A DNA stretch of 64,000 bases, taken from Citrus sinensis (Eukaryota; Streptophyta; Magnoliopsida; Sapindales; Rutaceae). The notes beneath the pieces were generated by a model. That model did not search any database. It saw only the letters and a program-made list of their open reading frames with translations, and was not told the DNA's origin. The stretch is taken from contig NC_068563.1 of the NCBI RefSeq assembly GCF_022201045.2, positions 16,651,001 to 16,715,000 on the forward strand. The letters run 5' to 3'. Below, piece after piece: positions 36,813-47,206 of this stretch (its first letter is position 1; each line of letters begins with the position of its first letter). Both the position numbers and the translations under genes were made by a program.

Positions 36813-37952
36813 AGATTACAAGATATTTAATAAAACAAGTTGGATCGCAGTTGGTTCTTTTTAAATAGCTTTACCGAGTTTGGTTATTAGATTCTTTGAA
36901 AATAAATGGATAGATCTGCTTTGGAACGCGGTTGATCAAACTTTAGACTTGATATGGTACGTAGCGTTGTTATCTGAGGAATGGCTCCGGCTTAACTATT
37001 TTAAAGCTGATTTTTAATAGCGCTTTGGACCAGTAGTCCGCATCCTCGAGTGTCCAGCTGATATACCAAATCAATTTTGCTTTACCAAATATAGATTAGG
37101 TTCTTTAATCGCGGTTGGTCTGCTTTTATAAAATTTACCAAATCTTTATTAAATTCTTTAGCAAGCCTAGCAACAAACATTCATCTAAAAGGCTTGGGTG
37201 CATACACAGTACCAGATTCGGTTTCCAGAAATGGTGCTCTGAGGGAATGGAGGGAGAAAAGAAAATTTACAACTGAGGATCGAGATCTGGTCTCTTTGCC
37301 TCAGAGGAATGTACAAATTTTATGGCAGATCTGATACGGATCAGTCTGCAATGCATGCATAAAATTAAAATTGCTTTAAAATAAATTACGAAAATTTAAA
37401 TGTACATAAAATTAAATTGCAGAAATTTAAAGTGCGGAAATTTAAATGTACATAAAATTAAATTGCAGAAATTTAAAGTGCGGAAATTTAAACTTGCTTT
37501 AAAAATATTTACATTTATTTCTTTTGATCCGACAGCTTTAAGAGATTACAAGAGAGATTCCAGAAAAATTCTGAAAACAAGAAACTTAACCGATGATAGG
37601 AAAATTCCTTGAATACAGAAAACTTCTTTTTTCTCAAGAGAGAAAGAAGAGAGAGAGAGAGAGTAGTAAGGGAAGAAGAAGAGAGAAGAAGTTTTTTAGA
37701 GAGAAGGGAGTGAAGAAGAGAAATGAAAAACCTGAGGAGTCTAAGTCTTCCTCTTGGTTTTTATAGAAACATTTTAAACTGTTCACTGTAGCGGAGTTTT
37801 AAGTGCACAGTAAACTTTGGAAATTGGCACTGTAGCGGTGCTGTTGCTTTGTACAAAATACAAAATACACCCCGAGTGAAGAGACATGTGCGCTCTCTCT
37901 TGTGTCCAGGGGACCACCCGAATATCATTTTTTTAAGTAAATAATCAAATAA
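36813..37952 (-). other. Pararetroviral intergenic/leader region
   Basis: No coding frame is present. The minus strand reads downstream of the second viral ORF into a promoter-like segment (near 37740-37900), a purine-rich leader (agagagagag-type, 37625-37735) and AT-rich direct repeats (taaattgcagaaatttaaagtgcgg, twice, 37412-37490). No convincing tRNA-Met primer site was found; only a TCAGAGC core near 37228-37234 (minus strand) resembles one. The breakpoint with the inverted arm is at about 36812. Confidence 0.6.
37758..37838 (-). promoter_or_regulatory. Candidate pararetroviral promoter
   Basis: The minus strand has a TATA box (TATAAAAA, plus 37758-37765) with two upstream copies of cactgtagcgg at 37784-37794 and 37828-37838, spaced 44 bp. 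It lies between the end of the second viral ORF and the leader, where Caulimoviridae carry their main promoter. Activity is not shown by sequence. Confidence 0.5.
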
Positions 37953-39411
37953 TTATTTACAATGCTTTACTGGAGAGAAAATTCCAAAACAGTCATCTTC
38001 ATTATTGTCTCCAAGAGAAATGAATGGTTCTTCATCAAATGGCTCTTCATCTTCTTCTTCTTCTTCAGAGGTGTCAGCTACTGAAGACTTTGATCTGGAG
38101 GTGAGGAGTTGTTCCATGACTTTGAAGTATTCATCTTCAGTTTTGGCACTAGCCAGGAGAGATTGGCCTTTGGATTTTTGGGTTAGGAAGGTTTGTTGGA
38201 CTTTGGAGTCTTTAATGGTTTGTGGTAGAAAGCCTTTTGAACAAAGCCAATTTTTGATGAGGGATTCAGTCAATTTGGTTTGTTCATCGAATTTTGACCA
38301 CCACTTGACTTTGAAAGTTCTTTGTATGATGAGTTGTTTTTCATGAGTATGAAATCTGAAATTCCACATCCATACCCATGGGAGGAAGAAATTGGTACAA
38401 AAACAGAGGAAGGGAGAAAACCGTTTCTCTGAATCCGAAGGGGAATAATGGGTTTTGAAAAGGTTTAAACAATGAGTGGCATTTGGAGTTAGGATTTGTG
38501 GTGTTGGACCAAAAAAATTCCACCATTGTTGGAACCAATTTGGAAGACTTTGGACGGTTATTTTTGAATTGAAGAAAAATAACCATGAATGGGACTTTTT
38601 TGGGTTTTGTAAGAAAAATGTGTTGAACCAAGCTTGCTGGTAGTCCCAATAGGAATAGGCCAGGCAATGTGGTAAACGCATTTGAAAACTTGGAGGGAAA
38701 GTTTTGAATTTGTGGAGTTGGTCACCCCACTGGTTTGGGCTTAAAACTTTTAAAATAGTGGCCGTGGAGTAGGCCGGCTCTGAATGGGTTTCACTGAGAA
38801 AGAAATGTTTAAATTTTACAGACTCAATGGCTTCTAAAATGCTTTGATAATAAGGCTGGGGTTTTGTTAAATCCCATGGTTTGAAAAATCAGCCTTTAGG
38901 AAAAAACTTTGAGATTGCTTGGAAAGGATCAGTGTGGTAAAATCCATCTTCCATAGTTAAAACATTTTGAAAATGGGTTTTATCATACCAATCAGAAGTT
39001 TTATTTGAAGGTGTTGGCTGGGAAAGAACAATCTGAGAAGATGAACTTTCACCAGAAAGAACAACAGTTTGGCTTTGGGAAGAAGACTTTGTAATTTCTT
39101 TAGAAATTGGTTTTTCTTCCTCAGGGATCTGAGAAAGGGCTTTAGATTTTGAGATGCCTTGTAAGGAAAGCATAAGCTCAGGGGACTTTGTAATAGATTC
39201 CATCCACTCTTTGACTTGTTGTTCAGAGGAGATGGATTTGTACTGGGTTCCTTGATTTTCTCCAACCAATTCAATCCAGGATTTAATAGGTATGGCTGAA
39301 GAAAGTAATTTTTCTTTAGAGGGAGTAGATTGAGGTTCTTTGGAGGTTTTTGTAGGTTCGGTATCTTTGAGAACAGCTTTATCTTTGTCTTTTTTCTTCG
39401 GCGGTATTATC
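37953..39411 (-). pseudogene. Endogenous pararetrovirus second ORF, unknown function
   Basis: One frame follows the polymerase on the same strand, overlapping its end by a few bases, and runs about 485 codons. An in-frame TGA at 38889-38891 breaks it. The N-terminal third is rich in Lys/Ser/Gln/Pro, the middle has many Trp/Phe residues, and the C-terminus is an acidic Glu/Asp run. A second ORF of unknown function after the polyprotein is a feature of some endogenous caulimovirids such as florendoviruses; assignment to that genus is tentative. Non-functional. Confidence 0.65.
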
Positions 39412-41974
39412 TGCTTTGCAAAAATTCTCTAGTTAGAAAATCAGGAATAAAATTTGTATCTCCTTTAATGAACTCAATATCAAAATAAAAAACACTTAAA
39501 ATGGCTTGCCATCGTGCAAAAATTTATTTTGATGTAATGTTTTGAACATCTTTTTCTAAAACGTGTTTTGCAGCTTTGCAATCGATTCTAAGTAGAAATT
39601 TTTTACTTAATAAATCATGTTGGAATTTTAAAATGCATAAAACAATTGAAAGAATTTCTTTTTTGATGGTTGAATAATTCTTTTGGCATTCATTCAAATG
39701 TGCAGAAACATACTGAACTATCTGTTCCTTATCATTATCTTTTTGCTTTAATATTCCTCCATAATCTAAATCAGATGCATCAGTTTCAATAATTTTAGGT
39801 AATGCGGGATTTGCAAGAAATAAACATGGGATGCTTTTTACAGAATTCTTTATAAGTCTAACTACTTTAGTATGCTCATCGGTCCAGGCAACAGGATTCT
39901 TTTTTAACCTATCATGCAAAGGTTTGGACATCCTATTGATATTTGGACAGAAATCAAGAACATAATTTAGACTTCCTAGAAATCTTTGTAATTGAGTTTT
40001 ATCAAGGATTTTATCAGGAAACTTGTCTGTAAAAGCAAGAGAACGCTCAATAGGGGTAATGGTTCCTTTGGAAATATGGTGACCTAGGAACCTGATCTTT
40101 GTATGAAACAAAGAGACTTTAGACTTAGAGATTGCTAAACCAGCTTTTCTGGTAGCAAGGTAAAAGGTCTTTAGATGTTTAAAATGTTGGTCGATGGTTT
40201 GAGAAAAAATCAAAACATCATCGATATAAACAATGCAAAAATCAGAATAAGGGTTATAAATGTCATTCATAATTCTTTGAAATTCTGAAGGCACATTTTT
40301 CAACCCAAATGGCATAACAGTCCACTCATACTGTCTAAAAGGAACAATAAAAGCGGTTTTATAACGATCTTTTGGATGAATTTGAATTTGCCAAAAACCC
40401 GATTTCATGTCAAATTTGAAAAATATGAAAGCAAAATGCAGTTTTTGAAGCAAATCTTTTTTGTTAGGTATTAGGTACCTAATCCATTTTAATGCTTTAT
40501 TAAGGGGTTTATAATTTATGACTAATCTTGGTATTCCTCTTTCAATTTCAGAATTTTTGTTTACATAAAAAGCGGCACAAGACCATGGGTATTTAGATTT
40601 TACAATGAGTCCTTTAGACTCCAAGGCTTTTATTTCAGTTCTACAATGTTGTTCCAAATCCATATTCATTTGGATTGGACGAGCTTTAGTAGGTATCTGT
40701 TTTTCATCAAAAGAATTCTCGTAAGGCAAATCTACCAAATGTTGTTTCCTATTCCAAAAGGCTGAAGGTAGATCGGCACAAATTTCTTTTTCAATTAGAT
40801 CTTTACAATCAGAGATTTTCTTTTGGATGAAATCATTTTGTAATTGGCTTTCTATTCTTTTTAAACTTAAATCCTTTGGTAAAAACATTAAATCACTTTG
40901 TCTGGATCGGAGAAGATTGTTGATTTGATTCTGATAGACAGAACATGCTTTAACAATATTCAAATATCTTGTTTTTGGCTTTTCAATAAACGGGAAAACA
41001 AACCTTTTGTCTTTTGCTTTAAAAGATATACTATCATAATTGACAGTATAAGGAGTGATAAGATTTATAAAAGGGGTTCCTAAAATGACAGCATGATGTA
41101 TGTCATTTGTAAGAACAAAAGAAGTTTTAAATTCAAAACCATTGTTATGAATTGAAGCTTCGACTTTAGAATTTACATTAAGCTTTGAATTGTTGGCGGC
41201 AGAAAGTCTTTCTTTTATTTTCTCATGAAATCTTTTGGGGACAATGTCCTCTCTTATGCAATTTAAATCGGCACCAGTGTCAAAAAGGGCAATGGCGTCA
41301 ATTGCAAAATCATCGGAAAAAATCAAAGTAATTTTAATCAAATACTTTCTCATGGTGATCTGTTTTAAAGCAAATAGAAAATTATTTGGTACAAACTCAA
41401 TGTTTTCTAAATTCTGGTCAATATTATCACCATCATTAGGATTTGACTCATTATCTGAGCTATCCTGTAAATGCTTTTGTAAAAGGAGTTGGATAGTTTC
41501 AGAATCACTTTTTTGTTTTTCTTTTAAATCTTTTATTTCAAGTTTAATGTCTTTGATTTCTTTTTGAATATCTTGAATTGTGGGTGTTGACTTCTTTGTT
41601 TTCTTTTTATCCAAAATATGAGTAAGATCATAAGAATTTTTTTTAACAATTGGGACTTTAGAAGTTTCGGCTTTATTAAAATCCAAAGTTTTTAAAAGTT
41701 TATCAAGATATTCTTTTTGAAGATTCGGATCAGAAATATGCTTTACAAGTTCAAGAAAAGTTTCTTGGTCTTTAGTCAAAACATTGATTTTCTTTAAAAA
41801 TGAATCAGATTCAGATTCACTATTGCTAGATGCAGAGTCATCTGAGTCAAATAGCTCGTCAACTTGATATGGATCACTGTCTCCTGACATAGAAGACTCG
41901 GAATCAGAAGACTCGATAAAAAGAGGGGCTAATTTAGAAAGGATCTCATCATCAAGGTCAAGCTCATGAAGTTT
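39407..41974 (-). pseudogene. Endogenous pararetrovirus protease-reverse transcriptase-RNase H
   Basis: A long minus-strand frame carries, in order, an acidic and coiled segment, an aspartic protease (FDTGADLNCI, about 41270), a reverse transcriptase with YIDDVLIF (about 40230) and an RNase H domain (ETDASDLDYGG, about 39770). No integrase follows, which separates it from Ty3/gypsy elements and fits Caulimoviridae. It shares one frame with the upstream coat region but is cut off from it by a stop at 41975-41977, and another in-frame TAA at 39524-39526 lies 39 codons before the natural end at 39407. As written it cannot make a full polyprotein. Confidence 0.88.
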
Positions 41975-44137
41975 TTAGTTCATTCTGCAATATTTTGCAG
42001 TATGACCTTTTATGCCACACTTGTGACATATAGCTTCTCTGTAATTGAAAGGAGTGTTAGGTTTGGCTTTAAACTCTTTTTTAGAGAATTTGGGTTTCTT
42101 ATAAGGCCTCGAAGGTTTCTTATAAGGAAGTTCTCTAAAATTACGAAAGGGTTTCCTAAAATTTTTAGATTTGTAATGTTTCCTACGAGGTTTAGTAGAG
42201 CACTCACCATTACAATCTTTGGAGATAGAAGTTTTAAAAGGGTCATAATTGAATTGTTTACAGAAACCGCCTAATTCTTGTTTAGACTTCTTAAGCTCCC
42301 ACTTAAGTCGTTTCTGTAATTTCAAATCTTGACAAATCTTTAAACCTTCTTTATTGACAAAACTGACAAGTTCACCGTAGGTGAGCTCATCATAAGGAAT
42401 ACGGTTATCATAAAGGGTTTTGATGGAATTTCTTACCTTTTCACCTAAAAGGGTAGGTAATCCAGCAAGAAATTTTTCTTTCCAAGTTATATGATTTGCA
42501 TCATCTCTTAGAAATAGTCTGCTAAAAAATGAGGTTTTGTAACTTTGAAATTCACTAAGTTTCCTACATCTTAAATTATGTAGTAACTCAGCGTTTTTAT
42601 CTCGAAGGTGTGAAGGGTCACCAATGAAATGGAGGGAAATAGTTAAAATTAGAGTAGCAACAGCATCTTGGATTGGATTGTTGAACTCATCAAGAATAGG
42701 GGCTCCATTTTCATCGACTTGAATGGAATTTAAAATGTCTAATTGTTGCTGATTAGTGAGAAGATGATCCCACCAACCTTTTAGTTGACCAGTAAAACCG
42801 GCAATGAGGATTTCTGATATGGCACGATCAGAAGTTCCTGCTTGGGTTTTATAGGCATTGGCTGCCATTGTCATTTGTTGCAACAATCCTAGGATATTGT
42901 ATTCGGACATACCGTCAATATTCCACTCATAGACTGAAGATGCATTGTATCGGGATTGATTTAATGCACTTGGTCTATTATCTATTGCTAGATCTGGTGG
43001 AGTCTTGACAGTGGGAAGGGCTAATTCCCAATGAATTTTGTTGGCTTTAGGAGTAGAAGGTTCTTCTTTGAAGGCTTCTATATCAAAAGAGGCTATAGAC
43101 ATTTGGTCTTGTTCTAATACTCCAATCTTGCTAGATTGAGGAGTATCAGGGGCTATCTGAACTTTGCTAGATGAGGAAGAAGCAACTTCTATCCTATCTA
43201 GTTGTTCTCTAATGGCTTTAGCAAAATCTGATTTTGACTATTGAACAAGCTTTTGGCTAGTTTTCGAAACCTGAAAAGGTTTGAAAATAGGTTCCTTAAG
43301 CTTTTTGTCAGAATCCGATTTTGGTGGAATCAAAGAAACAGTAATGGTTGACTTTTGGAATTGGTTTTCTATCCTAGTCAACTGCTTTCCGATTGTATTT
43401 AATTTGGTATTACAGAAATTATTCTGTTGGATAATACTACTTAAATTGGCTTCAGAATCATTTGGCTTTGGAATTTTGTAAGGTGAAGCTCTGATTTGGA
43501 CAGGAGGTTCTCCATGATCAATGGTTACACTTCGAAGAGGTGGGTGTTCAGACTTTATGATTCTATTGCTATCAAGAAGTTTCCATTCGGGAATTTTCTT
43601 CCTAATAGTAATAGGGTTTGACTCTTTAAAAAGATATTCAATGTTGTTCTCAGAAGAATATATTTCGAACCAATCAAAAAACAATATATGAACTTGATGA
43701 AGATTAACAAATTCATAATAGATTTGTTGGATTTCTTTCCTTTGATTTAAAAAATTCTTAAAAAACCAAAGTCTTTTTTCTTTATTAAAGTCAGAGTAAA
43801 AATCATTATGAAGAAGATTTTTATCAAGCTCAAAATTCTTTTCAATAACATTTATGACATTTTCTGTGATAGCAGAAAAAGTAGGGGAAGTTGGAGGAGA
43901 AAGTTCCTTCTCTTCTTGTTTTTGTTCATGTTGACTACTAGTATAAATTGGATGAGGAACATTTGTGGTATAGTCAACAGAACGAATAGATGAACTTGGA
44001 ATATCTGAGGTGGAAAACCTCGGTTGACTCCTTACGAGCTGATAAGGAAGATTTATAACTGAAGGTATTTTTGTAAATTTCCTTTCTAAGGAAGGAATAC
44101 TTGAGCACGACTCTTTATCAGAAAATCTGTTTGAGTT
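41975..44137 (-). pseudogene. Endogenous pararetrovirus movement/coat region, minus-strand copy
   Basis: This is continuous in frame with the polymerase region. It holds the C-terminal side of a movement-like domain, a coat-protein-like domain and a CCHC zinc knuckle (41999-42040). In-frame stops occur at 43238-43240 and 41975-41977. The N-terminal part of the movement region is missing: at 44137 the sequence switches to a fragment of the second ORF. The portion 41975-44018 pairs with the plus-strand arm 34345-36812. Confidence 0.85.
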
Positions 44138-44247
44138 AAAACATTTTGAAAATGGGTTTTATCATACCAATCGGAAGTTTTATTTGAAGGTGTTGGCTGG
44201 GAAGAACAATCTGAGAAGATGAACTTTCACCAGAAAGAACAACAGTT
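44138..44247 (-). repeat. Displaced duplicate of part of the viral second ORF
   Basis: About 110 bp match 38958-39068 in the same orientation with only a few differences (for example one missing base near 44205). It is joined directly to the movement region on one side and to the MULE TIR at 44248 on the other, marking a rearrangement junction. Confidence 0.85.
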
Positions 44248-44524
44248 AAAAATTCTAATTTTGGGATTTATTTTTTTATTAAATTTAGAGGTATTTTTAT
44301 AATCATAATTTTCCTATTTCAAACTTTTTGTAAAATAAAATGGTCTTTTAATTTATTTAGGGGTAAAATTATCATTTCATTTAAATTATTTAATGGTGTT
44401 AGTTAAAAAGTGGCTAGCTGATACAAATTTAAAAAAGAAAAAGGTGGTACAGAGAACATGTTACAATTTTTTAGTGGTTGGATGAACATAAGACAAAAAA
44501 GAGGTGATGCAGTGATAATTTTCC
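44248..44524 (-). repeat. Right TIR of the virus-bearing MULE
   Basis: This is the inverted partner of 33895-34110. It runs straight into viral sequence at 44247, so on this side no MULE DNA other than the TIR remains. Confidence 0.85.
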
Positions 44525-45392
44525 TTAATTTTAATAGCCGAAAGTGTAAAACGTATCTGTATATTTTCTTAAAGATCAATTAACTAATTAAAAGTCAAGA
44601 TTTTAGGTTAATTTCCACCACACTTAATATTTTTCAATAATGACCTAACTTTTTTTTTCCTTTTTAGTTACGATGAATACGAATAGAATTTTGATGGTGT
44701 TAGGCCATTTTCAATGCGACAGCAAAATTAATACCAAATTAATTTTTACACCATTTTTGGTGTAAAATACTTTTCTAATGTAATATCAAAACAAACATTA
44801 AAATGGTGTTATGAATAGTATTGCACCAAATATGGTGCAACACTATTCATTTAGTGATAGGAATAAAAAATCTCAAATATCTTTATTTTTTTTTATTTAC
44901 ATATATGTCTTATTTTATATAATATTTTAAGTTATTATTATTATTTTTGTTATTATTTTTATTTTATTTTTTAATTTTAGAATATTATACTAATATGTTA
45001 AATAAAAAAAATTCAACACGAAAATTAATAATATAAATAAAATGTCAATAACATTAATTACTAGATTACATATTACAAAATTAAAAATACAAAGTTCAAT
45101 TAACAAAAATTAAAAAAACTACTACTAGCAGCATAAATTAGAACAATTATTTAATATTTTGGGATATCATTATTAGATCCTCCAATATCATCAAAATATT
45201 GGTCAATATTATTGGAAGTATTTTGAGATGCTTGGCCTTGCTGAGATCTTCTCTACAAAATCTGAATTTGTTCATTTTTAAAATATTAACGCAAGCTCGG
45301 ATCACTTATCGAATTTAAATCTTTAAGTAAAATTTTGTTTTCTTCACGATATGTGACCATCTCCAATTTTGTTTTCCCATTTTGGGCTCGTA

Positions 45393-45797
45393 TCATTTGA
45401 ATTTGATAATTTTGTTGCCTATCGTCACTGCCTTTTGAAGAATTTCATAAAGTTGCCGATTGTCTTCTTTAATAGTATTAATAACTAGTGAATTTTGATC
45501 TTCAACTTTCCTTTTTCCTTTTGCCTTCTTTACTCCAATGGGTCGTTGAGTAGAACAATCGTTAACATGCTCGTCATTTATATTTAGTGAAAATGATGAT
45601 AGACTAGAAGATGTTGATGTTGGAGACTTCGGAACGGGAGAATTTGATTGTGATGGCACAAATTCGCTACTTTGCCTTTGAAAGTATGGTGTTGCAATGC
45701 TATTATCATCACCAAATTTTTTAATATCTTTGAGGATAGGCCATACATAATCAAATTTGAACCCTTTATTGTATTTCTTATCTTGTGCCAGTAACAC
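45393..45797 (-). pseudogene. Harbinger-associated NAM/Myb-like protein remnant
   Basis: The 134-codon fragment contains LLAQDKKYNKGFKFDYVWPI-type sequence and RPIGVKKAKGKRK, characteristic of the NAM-associated C-terminal domain proteins that accompany PIF/Harbinger transposases. The N-terminal Myb-like DNA-binding part is missing, and beyond the stop at 45393 similarity seems to continue in another frame (about 45250-45392), so it is frameshifted. Confidence 0.75.
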
Positions 45798-45980
45798 ATT
45801 CGCTCGATTTATGTCATTAAACGGAACAAATATAATATGGGTTATTATTTAGCTGATGGTATCTACCCAAAATGGTCTACTCTTGTACAAACTATCCATG
45901 ATCCACGTGGTCCTAAAAAGAAATTATTTGCTATGAAACAAGAAGCATGTCGGAAAGATGTAGAACGTGCATTTGGAGTC

Positions 45981-47206
45981 TGTTAGCCTATATGGCTATA
46001 AATATTGATTTTGATGATAACAAGCCACATGTATTGATTAAGCAAAGATTTATGAATTGCGCTTTTATAATAAGAAAATGATGTTATGGAATTAAAGTAT
46101 TTTGGACTAAAATGAAAGTATTTTAAAATCTTTAATAGTATTTTAAATTTCAAATTTGGACCTATTTGAAACTATTTAAATATTTTTAGGTCATTCTATA
46201 ATTTCACATGGTTTGGGTGAAATCATAATTTTAGAAAGTTTTGGGATTGACAAAGCATTATTTAAAATTCTGAAATTGGACCTATTTGTAAATTTTCATA
46301 ACATTTTGGGTCATAATACAGTTTTATAAAGTTTTAGGATCAAACTGTAATTTTAGAAAATATTTCACTGTAGCAGTCACTGTAGCAAGCGGCTAACCGG
46401 ATGTGAAAAACTGGCAAGCCGAATTTTGGGCAGAATCTATTCAAATTGAAAGCGGCTAACCGGATCCTGACAAACGGTAATCCGGTTGTTGGGCAGTAAG
46501 CTTCTGGAGCATAAACGGCTATCCGGATTTCACAAAGCGGTATACCAAATGTTCAGAAATTCAAAATTGTGGCTGTAACGGTAACATTAAGCGGCTAACT
46601 GGATGTCCATAAACGGCAAACCGGTTATGACCAAAATGTGCATAACGGCTACTTTTTGAGCTCAAACTATAAGAACTCAAATCCAACTCATTTTCAATCT
46701 CTCCAACAAGCATAAACAAAAAGCACACGAGATATCTTGAGCCTTCAACTTACAAAACACAAAACATTGAATCATTTCTTGTTCTTCATTTTTGAATATC
46801 TACTCATTGAGTGAGTTTCATTGTAACTTTCATTTCTTCATCTCAATTGTAAGAGTTTGAGTGTGTGAGACACTTGAGTGAAGAGATTGGGAGATAATCT
46901 CTTTGTTGTAAAGGTTCATTGACACCTTGAAGTCAATTGTAAATGGTTGAAGCCTTGGAAAGGCTTGGATAGTGAAATCCTCAAGCTTGGATCGCTTGGA
47001 GGCGTAGACGTATGCGGGGTTTGCCGAACTACGTAAAAATTCGAGTGTTTGTTTCTCTTCTCCCTTACTCATTAGTTATTGTACTTTTATTAAACTTATT
47101 GCTTTCAATTTTTATTAAAACATTAGATTGCTTATTGTGTGGATTTGCTAGGATAATTTTTAAAATTCTAATTCACCTCCCTCTTGGGTTGCACACTTAT
47201 ATTTCA
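45981..47206 (+). mobile_element. Solo LTR, probably Ty1/copia-like
   Basis: The insertion starts TGTTAGCC and ends TATTTCA, the TG...CA rule, and is flanked by the 5-bp duplication GAGTC (45976-45980 and 47207-47211). Removing it restores the Harbinger reading at this point. No internal retrotransposon genes are present, so it is a solo LTR left by recombination between two LTRs. The 3' part (gtagacgtatgcggggtttgccgaactacg, in two short blocks near 47002-47032) resembles LTRs of plant copia elements. A TATA-like ctataagaa lies near 46668. Confidence 0.88.
46378..46652 (+). repeat. Imperfect ~60-70-bp tandem repeats in the solo LTR
   Basis: The motif gcggctaaccggat recurs in varying form near 46388, 46451, 46513 and 46590, each followed by a second half such as caaacggtaatccggtt or aaacggcaaaccggtt. 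Repeats of this kind upstream of the LTR TATA box are commonly enhancer-like. Confidence 0.7.

Larger units (their letters stand above)
33895..44524. mobile_element. MULE-type TIR element enclosing an endogenous pararetrovirus
   Basis: Ends GAGAAATTATCACTGCA (left) and GGAAAATTATCACTGCA (right, opposite strand) are inverted repeats of more than 200 bp, flanked by an exact 9-bp direct duplication TTAATTTTA (33886-33894 and 44525-44533). This is diagnostic of a Mutator-type insertion. Apart from the TIRs and about 230 bp of AT-rich DNA, the 10.6-kb interior is rearranged pararetroviral sequence (34345-44247). No transposase is encoded, so the element is non-autonomous. Either the virus integrated into a ~0.7-kb MULE, or the MULE captured viral DNA and moved with it. 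Confidence 0.85.

Noticed and set aside
36813..37740. tRNA-Met primer site of the pararetrovirus
   Set aside because: Only a 7-base TCAGAGC core near 37228 fits; the rest does not match, so no primer site is annotated.
39524..41890. Ty3/gypsy polymerase as the identity of the minus-strand RT
   Set aside because: No integrase follows RNase H, a movement/coat-like region precedes it in frame, and there are no LTRs. Caulimoviridae fits better.
33895..44524. A functional, inducible viral genome
   Set aside because: The polyprotein frame has several in-frame stops, the movement region lacks its N-terminal part, the second ORF has a stop, and the order is scrambled. It is a relic.
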